34,097 nucleotides of DNA from Opitutia bacterium (GTDB taxonomy: Bacteria > Verrucomicrobiota > Verrucomicrobiia > Opitutales > Opitutaceae): positions 1-34,097 of the forward strand of contig CANJLB010000031.1 in the NCBI GenBank assembly GCA_947475065.1, given 5' to 3'. Positions 33,113 to 34,097 of this stretch are shown piece by piece. Position 1 is the first letter of the stretch, and each line of letters opens with the position of its first letter. Below the pieces are notes generated by a model that saw nothing but the letters and a program-made list of their open reading frames with translations, did no database searches and was not told where the DNA came from. The translations under genes were made by a program, and so were the position numbers.

Positions 33113-34097
33113 GAGACCTCTGCAAAACTCGGGTGAAACGCGTCCGTGTCCGAGTGCGTCAGAGTAGGCGATGCGCTCCCGGCCCGCCACCCAACTCACA
33201 CTGACCGACAGCTTCCAGCCGGCCGCGCCGGCGAACGACTTCCTCGACCGGCTCGACGAGCTGGTGGACTGGCGGCCGATCCAGACGGCGCTGGCGGCGA
33301 TGTTCACCGCGACGACGGGCCGGCTGCCCCAGCCGCCGCTGGTGGTCTTCAAGATGCTGCTGCTCCAGACCTGTTACGGCCTGTCCGATCCGCAGTGCGA
33401 GGAGCAGGTCCGCGACCGCCTCTCGTGGCGCCGGTTCACTGGCCTGAGTCTGACTGATGCGGTGCCGGACGAGACCACGCTGGTGCGGTTCCGCCAACGC
33501 CTCGTGGCCCACGGCCTGCACGAGCGCCTGCTCGAATTGGTCAATCAACCGCTCGCCGCGCACGGCCTGCTGGTGCGCGCCGTCACGCTGGTGGACGCGA
33601 CCCTCATCCAGGCCGCCCGCCGCGCCCCGGCGAAAAGCGCGCCCACCGCCGGCGGCGACCCGGACGCCGACCACACCGTCAAACGCGGCCAGGCGCACTA
33701 CGGCTACAAGGCCCACGTCGCCGCCGACGGCGAGCACACCCTGATCCGCAAGGCCGACCTCAGCGCGGCCAGCGTCCACGACAGCCAGCGCTTCACGGCT
33801 GTGGTCACCGGCGACGAGGAGAAAGTCTACGCCGACAAAGCGTATCACAGCCGGGCGCGCACCGCGTGGTTGCACGCCCGGGGCATCGCCAACGGCATCC
33901 TGCGCCGGGGCGCGCGCGGCCATCCGCTCAGCGCGGCGGCGCACCGCCTGAACCGCGCGCTCGGGACGGTGCGCGGCCGGGTGGAGAAAATCTTCGGCCA
34001 CTGGAAACGCAACCTCGGCTACGACCGCGCCAGATATGTCGGCTGGGCGCGCAACCGCCTGGAGCTGGAGCTCAAATGCCTCGCTTGGAACCTCCGC
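33113..34097 (+). mobile_element. IS5-family insertion sequence, left part (runs off right edge)
   Basis: The left end is taken as GAGACCTCTGCAAAACTC (33113-33130), which resembles the GAGACCTTTGCAAAA ends of many IS5-family elements. It is directly followed by a transposase frame in the expected orientation. The three bases before it, TCA, fit the TNA-type targets used by part of the family. The right end and the target duplication lie outside the window, so the boundary is provisional. Confidence 0.7.
33171..34097 (+). CDS. IS5-family DDE transposase (C-terminus outside window)
   Basis: The frame is open from the ATG at 33171 to the edge, 309 codons. It starts MRSRPATQLTLTDSFQPAAP and continues DFLDRLDELVDWRPIQTAL, PPLVVFKMLLLQTCYGLSDP, QCEEQVRDRLSWRRFTGLSL and VPDETTLVRFRQRLVAHGL, the DUF772-type N-terminal domain. 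The DDE catalytic domain shows Asp in TLVDATLIQAA, then HYGYKAHVAADGEHTLIRK, Asp in VYADKAYHSRART, and Glu in VRGRVEKIFGHWKRNLGYDR. All three catalytic acids are present and nothing is disrupted in the visible part, so it may be active. Confidence 0.93.
   Translation, partial: MRSRPATQLTLTDSFQPAAPANDFLDRLDELVDWRPIQTALAAMFTATTGRLPQPPLVVFKMLLLQTCYGLSDPQCEEQVRDRLSWRRFTGLSLTDAVPDETTLVRFRQRLVAHGLHERLLELVNQPLAAHGLLVRAVTLVDATLIQAARRAPAKSAPTAGGDPDADHTVKRGQAHYGYKAHVAADGEHTLIRKADLSAASVHDSQRFTAVVTGDEEKVYADKAYHSRARTAWLHARGIANGILRRGARGHPLSAAAHRLNRALGTVRGRVEKIFGHWKRNLGYDRARYVGWARNRLELELKCLAWNLR

Overview
The window is GC-rich bacterial chromosome with densely packed genes, many on the minus strand. A flagellin, a TIGR03790-family protein, a serpin, an MBG/Ig-like surface-protein remnant, several two-component and PAS/receiver proteins, a Gfo/Idh/MocA enzyme with an export signal, and pyrimidine-rich leaders with few Shine-Dalgarno sites together suggest a motile Verrucomicrobiota member, plausibly of the Opitutaceae. 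That placement is inferred from gene content; no rRNA is present to test it.

Layout. 1-346: start of a flagellin gene running off the left edge, divergent from a DUF2071 protein. 1462-2177: a gene-poor stretch with a hairpin and an operator-like repeat. 2178-5881: an envelope-stress-type cluster of HtrA protease, OmpR-family regulator and histidine kinase. 5897-8776: a PAS-PAS hybrid kinase and an HDOD protein in one minus-strand unit. 8949-10629: a glycosyltransferase followed by a CPBP membrane protease. 10655-11992: tRNA-Thr(CGU) with an isolated tyrosine recombinase beside it. 12132-14490: an M50 membrane metalloprotease divergent from an NtrC-type sigma-54 activator.

14515-17627 (minus) holds the most system-like locus: DUF350 membrane protein, RGGFG-tailed lipoprotein, YgiC-like ATP-grasp ligase, and a DUF4178-like membrane protein. 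Spacings are 10 bp, TGATG overlap and ATGA overlap, so it is one tightly coupled operon. It combines elements known from the E. coli ygiBC and yjfC/yjfL loci and looks like an envelope-associated polyamine or peptide ligation system of unknown product. 17791-19470 encodes a TIGR03790 protein.

19487-23492 is a patchwork: a glycosyltransferase, a small membrane protein, a serpin lipoprotein and yebC. Between them, at 21157-21254, lies a mosaic that carries a degenerate copy of the yebC 3' end fused in frame to a copy of the glycosyltransferase 5' end. The serpin is therefore bracketed by about 44-bp direct repeats.

23705-33112 holds a PpiD/SurA-like chaperone, a 5'-truncated MBG/Ig-like fragment, a Gfo/Idh/MocA oxidoreductase, an ABM-domain protein, a coiled-coil exported protein, a decayed hybrid-kinase receiver domain, an NHL-repeat protein, small membrane proteins, and a receiver protein with a CxxC...CxxC tail. 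At the right edge, from about 33113, an IS5-type element with an uninterrupted but window-truncated transposase has cut the 5' end of a membrane-protein gene. REP-like palindromes occupy several intergenic gaps in the right half.
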